Assembly: GCF_028128615.1 (NCBI RefSeq)
Contig: NZ_AMDP01000019.1
Coordinates: 124,001 to 188,000, forward strand
Length of the DNA: 64,000 bases
Direction: 5' to 3'
DNA from: Enterococcus sp. 5H
GTDB taxonomy: Bacteria > Bacillota > Bacilli > Lactobacillales > Enterococcaceae
How positions within the stretch are numbered: position 1 is the stretch's first letter; each line of letters starts with the position of its first letter. The notes below the pieces were generated by a model. That model saw only the letters and a program-made list of their open reading frames with translations, had not been told where the DNA came from and ran no database searches. This document shows, piece after piece, positions 19,887 to 28,533 of the stretch. The position numbers were made by a program, and so were the translations under genes.

Positions 19887-21282
19887 TACTTTGACGAGAG
19901 AAAAAGAAACATTTAAACCAATAGAAGAAGGAAAAGTCCGTATGTATGTCTGCGGACCAACTGTTTATAACTATATTCATATTGGGAATGCCCGTAGTTC
20001 AATAGCTTTTGATACAATTAGAAGATATTTGGAATATCGTGGCTATGATGTGAATTATGTTTCAAATTTTACTGATGTTGATGATAAAATTATTCGTACA
20101 GCAAAAGAATTAGGCATTACAGCTCCAGAAGTAGCGGATCGTTTTATCCAAGCGTTTGAAGAAGATACAAATGCATTAAATATCATGCCAGCGACAAGCA
20201 ATCCTCGTGTCATGGATCATATGCCTGATATTCTGACATTTATTCAAGCTTTAGTTGATGCAGGCTATGCCTATGAATCAAAAGGTGATGTATATTATCG
20301 TACGAGAAAATTTGAAGGTTATGGTAAATTGAGCCATCAATCAATTGACGAATTAGAAATTGGCGCAAGTCAGCGTACGGGAGAAGAACTGGCACTTAAG
20401 GAAGATCCATTAGATTTTGCTTTATGGAAAGCTGCTAAAGCAGACGAAATTTCTTGGGATTCTCCTTGGGGAGCGGGACGACCAGGCTGGCATATCGAAT
20501 GTTCAGTCATGGCAACAAAACATTTAGGTGACACAATTGACATTCATGGCGGTGGTCAGGACTTAGAGTTTCCTCATCATGAAAATGAAATCGCACAGAG
20601 TGAAGCAAAAACAGGTAAAACTTTTGCTAATTACTGGATGCATAATGGCTATGTCACAATTGGTGAAGACGATGAAAAAATGAGTAAATCTTTGGGTAAT
20701 TTCATAACTGTTCATGAAATGGTTCAGCAGATTGATCCGCAAATATTGCGCTTTTTCATGGCAACTACTCAGTATCGTCGTCCAATTCGCTACAGTGAAG
20801 CAACAATGAAAGATGCTGGTGTAAATTTACAAAAACTAAAAACGGCTTTTGAGAACTTATCATTTAGAAAAGCTTCTGCAGTGGCAAACCTTAAAGAAGA
20901 TCAAGAAAAATTACAACAATTAGAAGCCTTAGAGGTACGTTTTACAACAGAAATGGATGATGATTTTAACGCAGCAAATGGTATTACAGTTGTTTATGAG
21001 TTAGCTAAATGGCTGAATCAATATAGTGAACAAGAGGCTGTTTCAACGGTTGTCATTGAAGCTACGTTAGCAAAATTTACGCAATGGATGAGTATTTTTG
21101 GGATTTTCTTTTTATCAGATGAATTACTGGATGATGATATTGATCAATTAATCGAAGAGCGGAATCAGGCGCGTAAAGATCGTAATTTTGCCCGTAGTGA
21201 TGAAATTCGTGATTTATTGAAAGACAAAGGCATTACGCTGGAAGATACGGCACAAGGCACAAGATGGAGAAGAAGTGAATGA
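19870..21282 (+). CDS. cysS: cysteinyl-tRNA synthetase
   Basis: CysS (470 residues) charges tRNA-Cys. Signatures are [15 protein letters not shown] (HIGH-type, residues 28-42, including a zinc-binding Cys), WHIECSVM with another zinc ligand, [15 protein letters not shown], and the KMSKSLGN loop (about 267-274). The start lies inside the end of cysE after GGGGGAGA, so translation is coupled. The T-box upstream explains control by tRNA-Cys charging. Confidence 0.97.
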   Translation: MIQIYNTLTREKETFKPIEEGKVRMYVCGPTVYNYIHIGNARSSIAFDTIRRYLEYRGYDVNYVSNFTDVDDKIIRTAKELGITAPEVADRFIQAFEEDTNALNIMPATSNPRVMDHMPDILTFIQALVDAGYAYESKGDVYYRTRKFEGYGKLSHQSIDELEIGASQRTGEELALKEDPLDFALWKAAKADEISWDSPWGAGRPGWHIECSVMATKHLGDTIDIHGGGQDLEFPHHENEIAQSEAKTGKTFANYWMHNGYVTIGEDDEKMSKSLGNFITVHEMVQQIDPQILRFFMATTQYRRPIRYSEATMKDAGVNLQKLKTAFENLSFRKASAVANLKEDQEKLQQLEALEVRFTTEMDDDFNAANGITVVYELAKWLNQYSEQEAVSTVVIEATLAKFTQWMSIFGIFFLSDELLDDDIDQLIEERNQARKDRNFARSDEIRDLLKDKGITLEDTAQGTRWRRSE

Positions 21283-21677
21283 AAGATTATACGCAATTAA
21301 ATGGTTTAGCATTAGCATATGTTGGTGATGCAATTTATGAAATTTATATCCGTGACTACTTAGTGGAACAAGGTCAAACGAAACCGAATACTCTGCACCG
21401 CATGGCAACGCACTATGTTTCAGCTAAAGCCCAAGCAGCTTTGATTCAAGCGATGCAAGAAGAGCAACTACTTACTGAAAGTGAAGAATTAATGTATAAA
21501 CGCGGTCGCAATGCTAAAAGTCATACTTCCGCGAAAAATGCCGATATCACGACGTACCGCATTGCAACAGGTTTTGAATCGTTAATGGGCTATTTACATT
21601 TAACCAAACAGACAGAACGTTTGGAAGAATTGATTCAATGGTGTATAAAAAAAGTAGGTGAAGAAAATGAAAAATGA
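21279..21677 (+). CDS. mrnC: Mini-ribonuclease 3
   Basis: MrnC (132 residues) is an RNase III catalytic domain without a dsRNA-binding domain. It matures 23S rRNA ends in Bacillota. The conserved [18 protein letters not shown] (residues 10-27) and the [10 protein letters not shown] region are visible. Its ATG overlaps the cysS stop by 4 bases (ATGA), indicating coupling within the operon. Confidence 0.94.
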   Translation: MKDYTQLNGLALAYVGDAIYEIYIRDYLVEQGQTKPNTLHRMATHYVSAKAQAALIQAMQEEQLLTESEELMYKRGRNAKSHTSAKNADITTYRIATGFESLMGYLHLTKQTERLEELIQWCIKKVGEENEK

Positions 21678-22506
21678 GAAAAAACGTCCATTTAAAGGGA
21701 ATAAACCCAAAAGAAACCATCCATCAAAAAAAGAACCTGTTAAAAGAGAACGGGAAGTTACACAAGAATCGATTGAAGATAACTTTGTTTTCGGAAATCA
21801 CGCAACCGTAGAAGCAATTCAACAAGGACGCGGTAATAAATTATTTCTCCAAGAAGACAGTAAAGGTGAGAAAGTTGAACATCTAAAATTGCTGGCTAAA
21901 GAACATGCTGTGCCAGTCAAGTGGGTGCCAAAACAAAAATTAGATACAATGACCGATCATGGTGTACATCAAGGGATCGTATTAGCGATTACAGCCTATG
22001 AATATTTATCATTGGAAGAATTACTCGATCAGACGAAAGAAAAGACTGAGACACCATTTTTCTTGATTCTAGATAGCTTGGAAGATCCCCATAACTTTGG
22101 TTCGATTTTAAGAACGGCGGATGCTACGGGCGTTGACGGGATTATTATTCCTAAACATCGTGCAGTAGGTATTACACCAGTGGTAACGAAAGCTTCAACG
22201 GGAGCGGTAGAATACATTCCGGTTGCTCGGGTGACAAATTTAGCTCAAAGTATCGGAACGTTAAAAGAAAATAATTTTTGGATTTTCGGAACTGATATGA
22301 AGGGGACGGATTATCGTCAGTGGAATACACAAGGTGCGATTGCATTGATTATCGGCAACGAAGGTCGGGGAATGAGCCAAGGATTGCATAAAGAAGTTGA
22401 TGAACTATTAACTATACCAATGATTGGTCATGTTCAAAGTTTAAATGCTGGTGTAGCAGCAGGTTTGATGATGTATGAAGTTTACCGTGGACGAAATCCA
22501 TTATAA
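21667..22506 (+). CDS. rlmB: 23S rRNA (guanosine-2'-O-)-methyltransferase, TrmH/RlmB family
   Basis: A SPOUT methyltransferase of 279 residues that modifies 23S rRNA. A basic N-terminal extension (about 1-40) and an RNA-binding substrate domain (about 45-115) precede the catalytic knot (about 125-279). Knot motifs are [28 protein letters not shown] and [23 protein letters not shown] prefer ATG 21667, seven bases after AGGTG, over the GTG at 21658. The gene overlaps the end of mrnC. Which guanosine is modified cannot be read from the sequence. Confidence 0.93.
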   Translation: MKNEKKRPFKGNKPKRNHPSKKEPVKREREVTQESIEDNFVFGNHATVEAIQQGRGNKLFLQEDSKGEKVEHLKLLAKEHAVPVKWVPKQKLDTMTDHGVHQGIVLAITAYEYLSLEELLDQTKEKTETPFFLILDSLEDPHNFGSILRTADATGVDGIIIPKHRAVGITPVVTKASTGAVEYIPVARVTNLAQSIGTLKENNFWIFGTDMKGTDYRQWNTQGAIALIIGNEGRGMSQGLHKEVDELLTIPMIGHVQSLNAGVAAGLMMYEVYRGRNPL

Positions 22507-22560
22507 GAAACTATTGTATAAGTTGGCTTGGTAAGAACCAAAAGAAGGTGGTGAAGCAAA

Positions 22561-23091
22561 ATGAAAAAACAATTACTGATCGTTGATGGATATAACATGA
22601 TTGGCTCTTGGCCGGAACTTGTTCAATTGAAGAATCAAAACAAACTTGAAGATGCTAGAGAAGCTCTACTACAACGTTTGTCTAACTATGCCAAATACGA
22701 AGGTCTAGAAGTGATTGTTGTTTTCGATGCTCAGCTCGTTCCAGGTATTCAGCAGACTTATAAGCGATATCGATTAACGGTAGTTTTCACCAAAGAAGAT
22801 GAAACAGCAGATAGTTATATTGAACGAATTACGGGAGAAAAAAATGATCTCCTTACTCAAGTAACCGTTGCGACAAGTGATCTAGCAGAACAGTGGTTGG
22901 TCTTTTCCAAAGGTGCACTGCGAACTTCGGCTAATGAATTATATAAAAACATAAAAAAATCAGAACGCACAATAGCAATTCATGCTACAGACATTCATTT
23001 TCAAGATTTTCGACGAAATTCTCCTTGGAATTTAGAACAATTGTCAAAATTATCCGATAAATTGGAAGAATTATCAAAAAAGAAAAAATAA
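22561..23091 (+). CDS. rae1: NYN-domain endoribonuclease Rae1 (YacP)
   Basis: A 176-residue NYN/PIN-like protein of the YacP family, shown in Bacillus subtilis to be Rae1, which cleaves mRNA inside the ribosomal A site. Acidic catalytic positions appear in LLIVDGYNMIGSWPEL (residues 5-20), VVFDAQ, and the DETADSYIERI segment (about 80-90). GGTGG precedes the ATG. It follows rlmB and precedes a sigma-factor gene, as in B. subtilis. Confidence 0.92.
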   Translation: MKKQLLIVDGYNMIGSWPELVQLKNQNKLEDAREALLQRLSNYAKYEGLEVIVVFDAQLVPGIQQTYKRYRLTVVFTKEDETADSYIERITGEKNDLLTQVTVATSDLAEQWLVFSKGALRTSANELYKNIKKSERTIAIHATDIHFQDFRRNSPWNLEQLSKLSDKLEELSKKKK

Positions 23092-23137
23092 TGATCGAAT
23101 CAAATTTATTTTTCTAAAAGAACGTGATACGCTTTTT

Positions 23138-23169
23138 CCAAGCATTTTTGTCTAGTTTTAAATGCTTGG
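23138..23169 (+). promoter_or_regulatory. hairpin next to the sigma-factor ribosome site
   Basis: Perfect 10-bp arms (CCAAGCATTT at 23138-23147, its complement at 23160-23169) enclose a 12-nt loop. The right arm abuts AAGGAG, the Shine-Dalgarno region of the next gene. No T-run follows, so a translational or processing role is more likely than termination. Confidence 0.4.
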
Positions 23170-23187
23170 AAGGAGAAGAAGGTTGTT

Positions 23188-23748
23188 ATGAATAAGTATG
23201 AAGATATTTTGACAGGAGATGTGGCGACATTTGATCGGATGTATCGGAAGTATTATCCGCTTGTGTACAAATTTCAAAAAAAATACTATCTAAGAGGGTT
23301 TGATCGGGAGGATTGGCTGCAGGAAGGCAGAATCATTTTTCATCGATCGTTAGAGAAATATGAAGATACACACAATGTTTCAATTGGAAAGTTCTTTAAG
23401 TTGAATTTTGAAAATCATATTCGTAGTTTGATAAGAAAACAATGTGCCGCTAAGCGAACAGTTGATATGCATTCAGTATCTTTAGATCAAAAATTGGAAG
23501 CACAGGGAGAATCTTTTTTTGATTATATTGGGACAGGAGACGGGGATGTATTAGAACAAATGATTATTCGGGAGAAGTTAGAGCAATTATCAATTATGTT
23601 GTCACCGTTTGAAAGAACCACTTTTCAAGAATATATAAATGGTAAAGAAATAGAGGAAATAGCTGAAGAAACAGAAAGTCGTGAGAAAGCTGTCAGAAGT
23701 GCCTATGATCGAGCAAAAAAGAAGTTAAAAACGATTATTTATGATTAA
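23188..23748 (+). CDS. sigma-70 family RNA polymerase sigma factor, SigH-like
   Basis: A 186-residue sigma factor with region 2 (about 15-85: FDRMYRKYYPLVYKFQKKYY, DREDWLQEGRIIFHRSLEKYE) and region 4 (about 125-180, with a helix-turn-helix at GKEIEEIAEETESREKAVRSAYDRAKKKL). The position after rae1 matches sigH in B. subtilis. In enterococci, related proteins resemble the competence factor ComX. Its regulon is unknown here. The start follows AAGAAGG. Confidence 0.85.
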   Translation: MNKYEDILTGDVATFDRMYRKYYPLVYKFQKKYYLRGFDREDWLQEGRIIFHRSLEKYEDTHNVSIGKFFKLNFENHIRSLIRKQCAAKRTVDMHSVSLDQKLEAQGESFFDYIGTGDGDVLEQMIIREKLEQLSIMLSPFERTTFQEYINGKEIEEIAEETESREKAVRSAYDRAKKKLKTIIYD

Positions 23749-23834
23749 AATGAGAATATTCGATATTTTCACATTAAATAATTATTCTATTATAAATTAT
23801 AAATAGTTGCATTTCATTTTCTGCTATGGTAAAC

Positions 23835-23863
23835 TTGTAATCTTTATTGTTGTATGTTATGAT
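23835..23863 (+). promoter_or_regulatory. promoter of veg
   Basis: TTGTAA at 23835-23840 and TATGAT at 23858-23863 are separated by 17 bases, a good sigma-A promoter. It ends about 20 bases before the veg start codon. Confidence 0.6.
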
Positions 23864-23882
23864 GTAGTGTGAGGTGAATGCA

Positions 23883-24128
23883 ATGCCAACAACTTTAGCG
23901 TCAATAAAGAAAGATCTAGAATGTCGTATCGGCAGCAAAATAACATTAGTTGCTCAAACCGGCAGAAAGCGTCAAACTGAACGTAAAGGTATTCTGACAG
24001 AAACATATCCATCTGTTTTCGTTGTAGATTTAGATCCGGATGAGAATTCATTTGAACGTGTGTCTTATAGTTATTCTGATGTATTAACACGCACTGTTGA
24101 AATTGAGTTTGTCGGCGAAGCAGTCTAA
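23883..24128 (+). CDS. veg: Veg family protein
   Basis: Veg is a small, abundant, conserved Bacillota protein (81 residues here) implicated in biofilm-gene control in B. subtilis. Its molecular function is unsettled. The body matches the family: LASIKKDLECRIGSKITLVAQTGRKR and then GILTETYPSVFVVDLD. ATG 23883 lies six bases after GTGAGGTG; the GTG at 23874 is part of that ribosome site. The gene has its own promoter and two hairpin terminators downstream. Confidence 0.93.
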   Translation: MPTTLASIKKDLECRIGSKITLVAQTGRKRQTERKGILTETYPSVFVVDLDPDENSFERVSYSYSDVLTRTVEIEFVGEAV

Positions 24129-24153
24129 AGAAGTAGCAAAGTTCATAATTTCA

Positions 24154-24229
24154 AAAAAAGCAGAATGCTTTTTTGTTGTAGCCAAAAATTAATCTTTTTA
24201 TAGAGTGGAATATTCCACTCTATTTTTTT
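24154..24229 (+). terminator. tandem terminators after veg
   Basis: Two hairpins are seen. AAAAAAGCA with TGCTTTTTT lies near 24157-24176. A perfect 22-base palindrome at 24201-24222 is followed by seven T residues. Confidence 0.8.
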
Positions 24230-24318
24230 GTGCTCAAATAGGTTAGTCAACTGTTTTCATCAATCCTTTTTTTTAGTAAAATAAATATATCTTCAAATAT
24301 GCAAGTAGGGGTAAACAG

Positions 24319-24540
24319 ATGAATTTTTTAATTATCGCATTAATGATATATTTTATAAAAGAGCTGTTGTCTGATTTATTTTCAATCTATCGATTGCAAG
24401 GATTTAGCAATTCATCTGAAAATTGGTACGCGTGGTCGTTATATGGATTTTCGAGTTTGTTTTATCTACTCACTTTATGCAAAAAAAATCCTGCTATAAA
24501 GGAAAGTTTGTTTAATTCAGATAGAGAAATTGTTGAATAG
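24319..24540 (+). CDS. small membrane protein, unknown
   Basis: A 73-residue protein with two likely membrane helices (about residues 2-20 and 40-55) and a charged C-terminus ending DREIVE. AGGGG lies 8 bases before the ATG, which supports expression. No family is recognised. It sits alone between veg and ispE, after a terminator, so it probably has its own promoter. Confidence 0.5.
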   Translation: MNFLIIALMIYFIKELLSDLFSIYRLQGFSNSSENWYAWSLYGFSSLFYLLTLCKKNPAIKESLFNSDREIVE

Positions 24541-24677
24541 ATTCTAGATTTATGAATTTAAGTATGATGGGCTAGATTAATTACTTTTGAACAAATCTAT
24601 ACTTCTCTAAAAACATATGTTAGAATTTAAAAGATTGTGAAGTTGTTTAGAGTTGTAGAGTTAGATAGGTGAATAAA

Positions 24678-25529
24678 ATGGAAATCATAGAAAAAGCACC
24701 CGCAAAAATTAATTTGGGGTTGGATGCTCTCTATAAAAGACAAGACGGATTTCATGAGTTGGAAATGATTATGGCTAGTGTAGATTTAGCAGATAGATTA
24801 ACTTTTGAACCGTTGTCAAAAAATGAAATAGTGATCGAAACGGACAGTTCTTTTTTACCAGTAGATAGAAGAAATCATGTCTATCAAGCGGCAGAATTGC
24901 TAAAAGATACGTTTGGTCTGACCCAAGGTGTCAAAATTAAGATAGAAAAAAGAATCCCAGTTGCAGCAGGATTAGCCGGCGGTAGTAGCGACTGTGCCGC
25001 TGCATTGCGCGGATTAAATAGATTATGGAACTTAGGTTTATCCTTAGAAGAGCTTGTAGAATTGGGCAGCAAAGTTGGATCAGATGTTCCTTACTGTGTT
25101 CATGGGGGGACAGCATTTGTGACTGGTCGCGGTGAAAAGATTGAGTTTTTACCACCAATGCCCCAATGTTGGGTTGTTTTAGTTAAGCCTAGGATGAGTG
25201 TTTCAACGAGTACTATTTTTGGTAGCTTATCATTTAATAGCATTGAGCACCCTGATATTGCCGGATTGAAGCAAGCTGTTGAAGCAAATGATTATAAGCT
25301 GATGACTGAAAAAGTTGGTAATGCCTTAGAAGGTGTAACAATTAAACGTCATCCCATTATTCAACAAATCAAGGATCGTATGACCAAATATGGAGCTGAT
25401 GCAGCTTTAATGAGCGGCAGCGGTCCAACCGTATTTGCTTTATGCGAAAAGAAAACTCGTGCGCAAAGAATTTATAATGGTTTAAAAGGTTTTTGTGACG
25501 AAGTTTATGTAGTACGGACATTGAAATAA
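24678..25529 (+). CDS. ispE: 4-diphosphocytidyl-2-C-methyl-D-erythritol kinase
   Basis: IspE (283 residues) is the GHMP kinase that phosphorylates CDP-ME in the MEP isoprenoid pathway. It starts MEIIEKAPAKINLGLDAL. The ATP-binding loop is PVAAGLAGGSSDCAAALRGLN (about 93-113), and the C-terminal GHMP motif is LMSGSGPTVFAL. ATG 24678 follows AGGTG by 7 bases; the GTG at 24669 belongs to the ribosome site. A hairpin terminator follows. Confidence 0.96.
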   Translation: MEIIEKAPAKINLGLDALYKRQDGFHELEMIMASVDLADRLTFEPLSKNEIVIETDSSFLPVDRRNHVYQAAELLKDTFGLTQGVKIKIEKRIPVAAGLAGGSSDCAAALRGLNRLWNLGLSLEELVELGSKVGSDVPYCVHGGTAFVTGRGEKIEFLPPMPQCWVVLVKPRMSVSTSTIFGSLSFNSIEHPDIAGLKQAVEANDYKLMTEKVGNALEGVTIKRHPIIQQIKDRMTKYGADAALMSGSGPTVFALCEKKTRAQRIYNGLKGFCDEVYVVRTLK

Positions 25530-25537
25530 ATGAAGCA

Positions 25538-25576
25538 GATGAAGAGTGATTGCATAGCTGATCTCTTCGTCTTTTT
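25538..25576 (+). terminator. terminator after ispE
   Basis: Nine-base arms GATGAAGAG and CTCTTCGTC (one G-U pair) at 25538-25546 and 25563-25571 are followed by five T residues. Confidence 0.6.
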
Positions 25577-25618
25577 ACTATAGAAGAAACAGAAATATTT
25601 CGTCTTTAATTTTTTCTC

Positions 25619-25682
25619 TTGACGAGACTCCAAGCTTCTGTTAAATTAGTTCTTGCGAGTAAATCGTAGACGTTACGATTTA
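25619..25682 (+). promoter_or_regulatory. adcA promoter with Zur-type operator
   Basis: TTGACG at 25619-25624 and TAAATT at 25642-25647 are separated by 17 bases. Just downstream, a perfect inverted repeat has 9-bp arms TAAATCGTA (25660-25668) and TACGATTTA (25674-25682) around a 5-base centre. These arms equal the known Bacillus Zur box arms, so zinc-dependent repression of adcA by a Fur-family Zur protein is expected. Confidence 0.85.
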
Positions 25683-25712
25683 AATAAGATAAATCGAAAT
25701 GAGGAATTGAAA

Positions 25713-26672
25713 ATGAGAAAAAATAGCTGGAAATATATTGTCGGCATGTTGCTAATGCTTGCGGTCTTTACCCTAACTGCTTGTGGACAGACGAAAGAAA
25801 CGGAAAAAAGCGGAAAAGATGATACAATAAAAGTCGTAACTACCTTTTACCCAATGTATGATTTTGCTAAAAATGTGGTTGGTGATGCTGGCGATGTTGA
25901 ATTGCTGATTCCAGCTGGAACTGAACCTCATGATTATGAGCCGAGTGCTAAAGATATTGCTAAAATCACAGATGCAGATGTCTTTGTTTATAATAGTGGG
26001 GAGCTAGAGACATGGGTTAAAGATGTCTTGGAGAATGTTGATGAAAACAAAGTTACAGTTGTTGAGGCAGCAGGATCAATTGATTTAATGGCGGGAGCAG
26101 AGCATGATGATGATGAAGAGGACGACCACGACGGTCATGATCATGATCACGAACTAGATCCTCATGTATGGTTAGATCCTGTTTTAGCACAAAAAGAAGT
26201 TGAAGCGATCCGCGATGCATTAGTTAAAAAATACCCGGAACAAAAAGAAGTTTTTGAAAAAAATAGTGCTGCGTATTTAGAAAAATTAGCGGAGTTAAAT
26301 ACAGAATTTAAAGAAGCTTTTGCGAATGCAGAAAATAAAACATTTGTGACACAACATGCGGCATTTGGTTATTTAGCTAAACAATACGGTTTAACACAAG
26401 AATCAATCGCAGGAATTTCTCCAGACCAAGAGCCTTCACCAAGTCGTTTGGCTGAATTGAAAAAATATATTGAAGATAATAATGTATCTGTGATTTACTT
26501 TGAAACATCAGCCTCTTCCAAAGTTGCCAAAACATTGGCGAAGGAAACGGGTGTCGAACTAGCAGTATTAAATCCGTTAGAAAGTTTGACTAAAAAAGAG
26601 CAAGAAGCTGGCGAAAATTATATTTCTGTGATGAAAGAAAATCTGGAAGCATTAAAGAAAAGTATTAAGTAA
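25713..26672 (+). CDS. adcA: zinc ABC transporter substrate-binding lipoprotein
   Basis: A 319-residue AdcA/ZnuA-type lipoprotein that captures Zn(II) outside the membrane and delivers it to the AdcB permease. The signal peptide ends in the lipobox LTAC (Cys24). The metal-site residues lie in GTEPHDYEPSAKD, DPHVWLDP and QHAAFGYLAKQYG. A His/Asp-rich loop (about 130-148) is typical of zinc, not manganese, binders. I chose ATG 25713 because GAGG precedes it; the frame is open upstream only through the operator. It lacks the C-terminal ZinT domain of some AdcA proteins. adcC follows after 36 bases. Confidence 0.93.
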   Translation: MRKNSWKYIVGMLLMLAVFTLTACGQTKETEKSGKDDTIKVVTTFYPMYDFAKNVVGDAGDVELLIPAGTEPHDYEPSAKDIAKITDADVFVYNSGELETWVKDVLENVDENKVTVVEAAGSIDLMAGAEHDDDEEDDHDGHDHDHELDPHVWLDPVLAQKEVEAIRDALVKKYPEQKEVFEKNSAAYLEKLAELNTEFKEAFANAENKTFVTQHAAFGYLAKQYGLTQESIAGISPDQEPSPSRLAELKKYIEDNNVSVIYFETSASSKVAKTLAKETGVELAVLNPLESLTKKEQEAGENYISVMKENLEALKKSIK

Positions 26673-26708
26673 AAATTAACAGCTATTTATTAAGAAGGAG
26701 CAAAAGCG

Positions 26709-27389
26709 ATGCATTATCTGGACGTTAAAGATCTTACATTTTATTACGATGATGAGCCAGTTTTAGAAGATGTTTCTTATCATGTTGATCCTGGAGAATT
26801 TGTAATTTTGACAGGTGAAAATGGTGCAGCAAAATCGACTCTAATCAAAAGCACACTTGGTTTATTGAAGCCAACTAAAGGAACCATTACAATTGCCAAA
26901 GAAAATAGCAATGGAGAAAAACTTAGTATTGGCTACATTCCTCAACAGGTAGCTTCATTTAATGCTGGTTTCCCAAGTACAGTAATCGAATTAGTTCGTT
27001 CTGGACGATTTCCCCGCAATCGCTGGTTCAAACCCTTAACAAAACGAGACCATCAGCACGTAGAAAAAGCTTTAAAAGCTGTAGGAATGTGGGAAATGCG
27101 GCATAAACGAATCGGTGAACTTTCAGGCGGGCAAAAACAGCGGATTAGTCTGGCGCGAATTTTTGCAACAGATCCAGATTTATTTATTTTGGATGAGCCA
27201 ACAACAGGAATGGATGAAACATCCAGAAATGAATTTTACCGTCTTTTGAAGCATAATGCTCATGTCCATGGCAAAGCGATTTTGATGATTACCCATGACC
27301 ATGAAGATATTAAATCTTATGCAGATCGACAAATTCGTTTAGTTCGGAAGGAGGACTCACAATGGAGATGCTTTCATATGAGTTCATAA
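26709..27389 (+). CDS. adcC: zinc ABC transporter ATP-binding protein
   Basis: AdcC/ZnuC (226 residues) powers zinc import. Walker A is GENGAAKST (about 37-45), with Ala where Gly is common, as in other AdcC proteins. The signature LSGGQKQR and Walker B LFILDEPT follow. Its last 27 bases overlap the original adcB start in another frame. The island inserted here keeps a stop codon at the same place (TAA instead of the TGA expected in the unbroken operon), so AdcC stays intact although adcB now lies 3.4 kb away. Confidence 0.93.
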   Translation: MHYLDVKDLTFYYDDEPVLEDVSYHVDPGEFVILTGENGAAKSTLIKSTLGLLKPTKGTITIAKENSNGEKLSIGYIPQQVASFNAGFPSTVIELVRSGRFPRNRWFKPLTKRDHQHVEKALKAVGMWEMRHKRIGELSGGQKQRISLARIFATDPDLFILDEPTTGMDETSRNEFYRLLKHNAHVHGKAILMITHDHEDIKSYADRQIRLVRKEDSQWRCFHMSS

Positions 27390-27403
27390 TTAGCAATAAT
27401 TAA
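27362..27403 (+). pseudogene. displaced native 5' end of adcB
   Basis: The native adcB start (ATG GAG ATG CTT TCA) with its ribosome site GGAAGGAGG is still present. The frame is cut after eight codons by the island and stops at TAA 27403. The same codons begin the functional adcB at 30822. Confidence 0.8.
27363..27387. repeat. left attachment-site repeat (attL)
   Basis: It differs at one base (T at 27380 versus C at 30840) from the right copy at 30823-30847. It lies across the overlap of the adcC end and the native adcB start. Confidence 0.8.
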
Positions 27404-27461
27404 AGCAAAAACACTGTAATATAAGCGTTTCTATCAATCTTATTTTGTATAAATGAATTAA

Positions 27462-27508
27462 AAAAAAAGACCTACTGTTCTCACAAATGTTCCCAGTAGG
27501 TTTTTTGT
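27462..27508 (+). terminator. terminator at the left end of the island
   Basis: AAAAAGACCTACT and AGTAGGTTTTTTG form a long stem with an 18-nt loop. It can stop transcripts coming from adcA-adcC before the island genes. The remaining bases to 27750 hold no gene. An extended -10 TGTTAAAAT at 27704-27712 is a candidate promoter for the module. Confidence 0.75.
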
Positions 27509-27750
27509 AGTACAAATTTAAGTAAATAAATAGAGAACGAAAATATGTTAGCTCTAATGTTAATATCTATAACTTTTTTGAATCGATTTTCAAAGTGATG
27601 GCTGTTTGAGGGAGGAAATAGAAGTTTATATTACATAAAGAAATTAAATTATCAAGTTGTTAATGAAATGAATAATATATTGATAAAAATAAAACTCACA
27701 TTGTGTTAAAATAAAAGTACAACTAATTATATAATGGAGGAGAGAGAAAA

Positions 27751-28053
27751 ATGTCAGGAGATCGTATTAAATTATCATCACAGGAGTTACGTACCTCAGC
27801 AACAAAATATACAGATGGTTCAAATCAAGTTAATGATATTTTACAAAAATTACAAACAGAGCAAGATACAATTCAAGGGAACTGGGAAGGTTCTGGATTT
27901 GATAGCTTCAACGATCAATTTTCAGCACTCAAGCCGAAAGTTTCGGAGTTTGCAGAACTGTTGGATCAAATTAACAAGCAATTGAATCAAGTTGCTGAGA
28001 TTATGGAAGAAACAGATCAAAATATTTCTTCAGCAATCGGTCGCGGATTATAA
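27751..28053 (+). CDS. WXG100-like type VII secretion protein
   Basis: A 100-residue helical-hairpin protein of the WXG100/ESAT-6 class. The turn carries W-E-G at about residues 49-51 (NWEGSG), between two long amphipathic helices. It resembles the small partner proteins of staphylococcal TslA (TlaA type, TIGR04197/DUF3130). Such partners pair with the helical domain of a larger substrate to make the secretion signal. It has no signal peptide, as expected. GGAGGAGAG precedes the ATG. It is the first gene of the island module. Confidence 0.82.
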   Translation: MSGDRIKLSSQELRTSATKYTDGSNQVNDILQKLQTEQDTIQGNWEGSGFDSFNDQFSALKPKVSEFAELLDQINKQLNQVAEIMEETDQNISSAIGRGL

Positions 28054-28125
28054 AAATTTAAAAAACTAGGGAGTATTTTAAACCTAGTTTTTTTAGTCTA
28101 GTACAAAATAATACGGAGGATTGCA

Positions 28126-28533
28126 ATGAAAAAGAAAAAATGGTGGATTCTACTTTTTTTAGTAATTGTTTTTTTAGTAATTGCGATGGGTATAGGAGGG
28201 AAAATCCGAATGGATCAAAAAGAGTTGGATACGCGTATGTTAGAAGTTGTTAAAAGCGACGAAGCAAAAAAAGTGTTTGAAGAAGGATTAAAAAATTTAG
28301 ATCCTAACGCTTTGACTCCTGATGGGATTATTCAAACGTATAAAACCGATTATAAGAGTGTGAAACATAATCCTATGGGTGGAATTATGTTTACCGTTTA
28401 TATAAATGGAGATGAAGAGTTATATATTAAAGATTCTCTAAATAAATATGGTGAGTCACCTATTGAAGGTGGTGCTAGTGCTCTTTCTCCAAAGCTTAGT
28501 GAACTCTTGAAAGAGAGGGAAAAGAATGACTAA
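28126..28533 (+). CDS. DUF1310 family membrane protein, candidate immunity protein
   Basis: A 135-residue protein with one N-terminal membrane helix (about 6-25, after MKKKKWW) and an extracellular domain of the DUF1310 type (VVKSDEAKKVFEEGLKNLDP, then the conserved HNPMGGI). There is no lipobox Cys, so it is an anchored protein, not a lipoprotein. It ends 8 bases inside the lipase gene. In the described S. aureus TslA system the lipase is neutralised by a membrane-bound immunity protein, TilA. Position and topology suggest the same job here, but DUF1310 is not shown to be an immunity family. Confidence 0.7.
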   Translation: MKKKKWWILLFLVIVFLVIAMGIGGKIRMDQKELDTRMLEVVKSDEAKKVFEEGLKNLDPNALTPDGIIQTYKTDYKSVKHNPMGGIMFTVYINGDEELYIKDSLNKYGESPIEGGASALSPKLSELLKEREKND

